From: CAYYNP01 sp964472545
GTDB lineage: Bacteria > Planctomycetota > Planctomycetia > Pirellulales > Thermoguttaceae
Length of the DNA: 7,865 nucleotides
Direction of reading: 5' to 3'
NCBI GenBank assembly: GCA_964472545.1
Contig: CAYYNP010000391.1
Location: 1 to 7,865 of the forward strand
A program made the position numbers and the translations under genes. Each line of letters starts with the position of its first letter. Within the stretch, counting starts at the first letter, position 1. This document shows positions 6,851-7,865 of this stretch, one piece after another. The notes under the pieces are model-generated. The model saw only the letters and a list, made by a program, of their open reading frames with translations, was not told the DNA's origin and searched no databases.

Positions 6851-7865
6851 ATGAGAACGTCACGCCCCTGCCGTCGCCGCCCCGGGATCCCTCAATGGAC
6901 ACCGTTCGCATCGACGCGAACCAACCGTCGGGCGTTGGCGCCGCTGGGCAGGCGGCGACTTCAACTGGAGTTGCTCGAACAACGGCGATTGCTCTCGGTA
7001 AGCCCTTCGCCCTGGCCGGAGGCGACACTAGCCGCAGAAGACGGCCTGCAAATCAACGTGGGAACGCACTACCTGCTGCCGGACACCCCAAACCAGGAAG
7101 TTGAGATCTACGTCAGCGGTGGAACCGAGGTGCAGGGGCTCGACTTCTACGCCCAAATCGGCGATGGCGGGCCCGAACTCGGCGGCACGCCCGGCCCGGC
7201 AATTCAATCGGTCGACGTGGTCAGGGGGACGATCTTCGGCAGCAACAACGACGGACAGGTCGACTTCGACGCCGTTCTCGGGTTACCCGACGTGCTCCCC
7301 CAATGGGAAGGCGCCATGACCGTTACCTCCGACGGTACGGTACCCGCTGAAGGGCTGCTGGGCACTATTCGCATCGACACCACGGGCTTCCAAGGAGGAT
7401 CGTGGGACCTGCGAATGGCCGACATGGCAAGCTACATGGGCAGAGTTGCCGACGATACCGACTTCACCAGGCTCGTGCCGGCGGAGATCATCAACGGCCA
7501 AATAGTTATCAACGCGATCCCGATGGCAAACGACGACGACGCGGCCGCCAATGAGGACGGTCCGGCGGTGGCGGTCGACGTGGCGGCCAACGACACGGAC
7601 CCGGACCAGAGCGACGTGCTGACGGTGACCGCGGTCGACCAGACGAACACTGCCGGCACGGTCACGCTGGCGGGCGGCGCGGTGACGTACGATCCGGCCG
7701 GGGCGTTCGAGGCGCTGGCCGACGGCGAGACGGCGACCGACACGTTTTCGTACACCATCGACGACGGCCACGGCGGCACGGACACGGCCGACGTGACGGT
7801 GACGATCACCGGCCAAAACGACCTGCCCACCGCGGCCGACGACGCGACCGCGGCCGACGAAGACG
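6851..7865 (+). CDS. Large extracellular/surface protein with planctomycete leader, cohesin-like domain and VCBS/cadherin-like repeats; 3' end outside window
   Basis: The frame from ATG 6851 has no stop before the window ends, giving 338 visible residues. Residues 1-36 are arginine-rich with no classical hydrophobic core. RRLQLELLEQRRLLS (35-49) matches the short N-terminal motif of the Pfam 'Planctomycete extracellular' family, found on large secreted proteins of this phylum. Residues about 60-222 form a beta-rich, glycine/aspartate-rich domain resembling cohesin-type sandwiches (INVGTHYLLP, VEIYVSGG, VQGLDFYAQIGDGG, LLGTIRIDTTGF). From Pro224 a VCBS/cadherin-like unit begins (ANDDDAAANEDG ... 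FSYTIDDGHGGTDTADVTVT), and a second starts at Pro326, 102 residues later. Such proteins are usually several thousand residues long and act in adhesion or cell-surface matrix, binding calcium through their acidic motifs. It has its own probable promoter and is likely independent of the genes before it. Partner and ligand cannot be inferred. Confidence 0.85.
   Translation, partial: MRTSRPCRRRPGIPQWTPFASTRTNRRALAPLGRRRLQLELLEQRRLLSVSPSPWPEATLAAEDGLQINVGTHYLLPDTPNQEVEIYVSGGTEVQGLDFYAQIGDGGPELGGTPGPAIQSVDVVRGTIFGSNNDGQVDFDAVLGLPDVLPQWEGAMTVTSDGTVPAEGLLGTIRIDTTGFQGGSWDLRMADMASYMGRVADDTDFTRLVPAEIINGQIVINAIPMANDDDAAANEDGPAVAVDVAANDTDPDQSDVLTVTAVDQTNTAGTVTLAGGAVTYDPAGAFEALADGETATDTFSYTIDDGHGGTDTADVTVTITGQNDLPTAADDATAADED
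7520..7865 (+). repeat. Coding tandem repeat, 306-base period (VCBS/cadherin-like units)
   Basis: The unit opening at the Pro codon 7520 (P-M-A-N-D-D-D) recurs at 7826 (P-T-A-A-D-D), a period of 306 bases or 102 residues, the usual size of VCBS/cadherin-like units. Only the first unit is complete. Within the second, the 12-mer CGCGGCCGACGA occurs at 7831 and again at 7849, six codons apart. Confidence 0.6.

Noticed and set aside
5824..6852. A 342-residue open frame on the minus strand
   Set aside because: It is antisense to the FGE-like domain, which has clear family motifs on the + strand. Its translation has no recognisable domain, and GC-rich codon bias readily opens this frame.
6769..7104. 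A 111-residue + strand frame overlapping the start of the surface protein
   Set aside because: It is out of frame with the leader motif and the cohesin-like domain, and it has no ribosome-binding site or recognisable content.
1..7865. tRNA, rRNA, CRISPR array, integrase or complete insertion sequence
   Set aside because: No such signature was seen on either strand. The only mobile-element-like sequence is the REP doublet at 3176-3235.

Overview
The window reads as a high-GC planctomycete chromosome, most likely of the Pirellulales type. Three things point there: a cytochrome domain of the planctomycete type fused to a hydrazine-synthase-alpha-like domain, the arginine-rich leader with the LxLExLExRxLLS motif on the last gene, and TTGACG/TAGGCT-type promoter spacing. 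All four genes lie on the + strand and no intergenic gap exceeds about 165 bases.

Layout. Positions 1-1632 hold an FAD-dependent glycerol-3-phosphate dehydrogenase (GlpD family), cut at its N-terminus by the window edge and followed at once by a 7-bp stem-loop. A short leader (1633-1757) carries a possible promoter and a second hairpin. It leads to 1758-2573, a 271-residue exported protein of unknown function. After 58 bases comes 2632-6687, a 1351-residue exported multidomain protein. In order it has a glutamine-amidotransferase/ThuA-like N-terminal domain, a helical linker, a hydrazine-synthase-alpha-like beta-propeller domain, two CxxCH haem c sites, a proline-rich linker and an FGE/SUMF1-type domain that lacks the usual catalytic cysteine pair. 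A 163-base gap (6688-6850) holds a weak terminator-like hairpin and a plausible promoter. Then 6851 to the window end is the 5' part of a large surface or extracellular protein with a cohesin-like domain and the start of VCBS/cadherin-like repeats of 102 residues.

The most unusual feature is a 60-bp REP-doublet (BIME-like) palindrome at 3176-3235, lying inside the reading frame of the large cytochrome-like gene. Each arm is its own hairpin preceded by GTAG, the layout recognised by RAYT (TnpA_REP) transposases. The arms differ by a compensated base pair, and the 60-bp length keeps the frame open, adding about 20 residues to the N-terminal domain.

Working together: GlpD feeds electrons from glycerol-3-phosphate to the quinone pool. 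The two exported proteins probably act outside the inner membrane, and the adhesin-like protein on the surface. Nothing in the window ties them into one pathway, and the hydrazine-synthase resemblance alone does not imply hydrazine chemistry.
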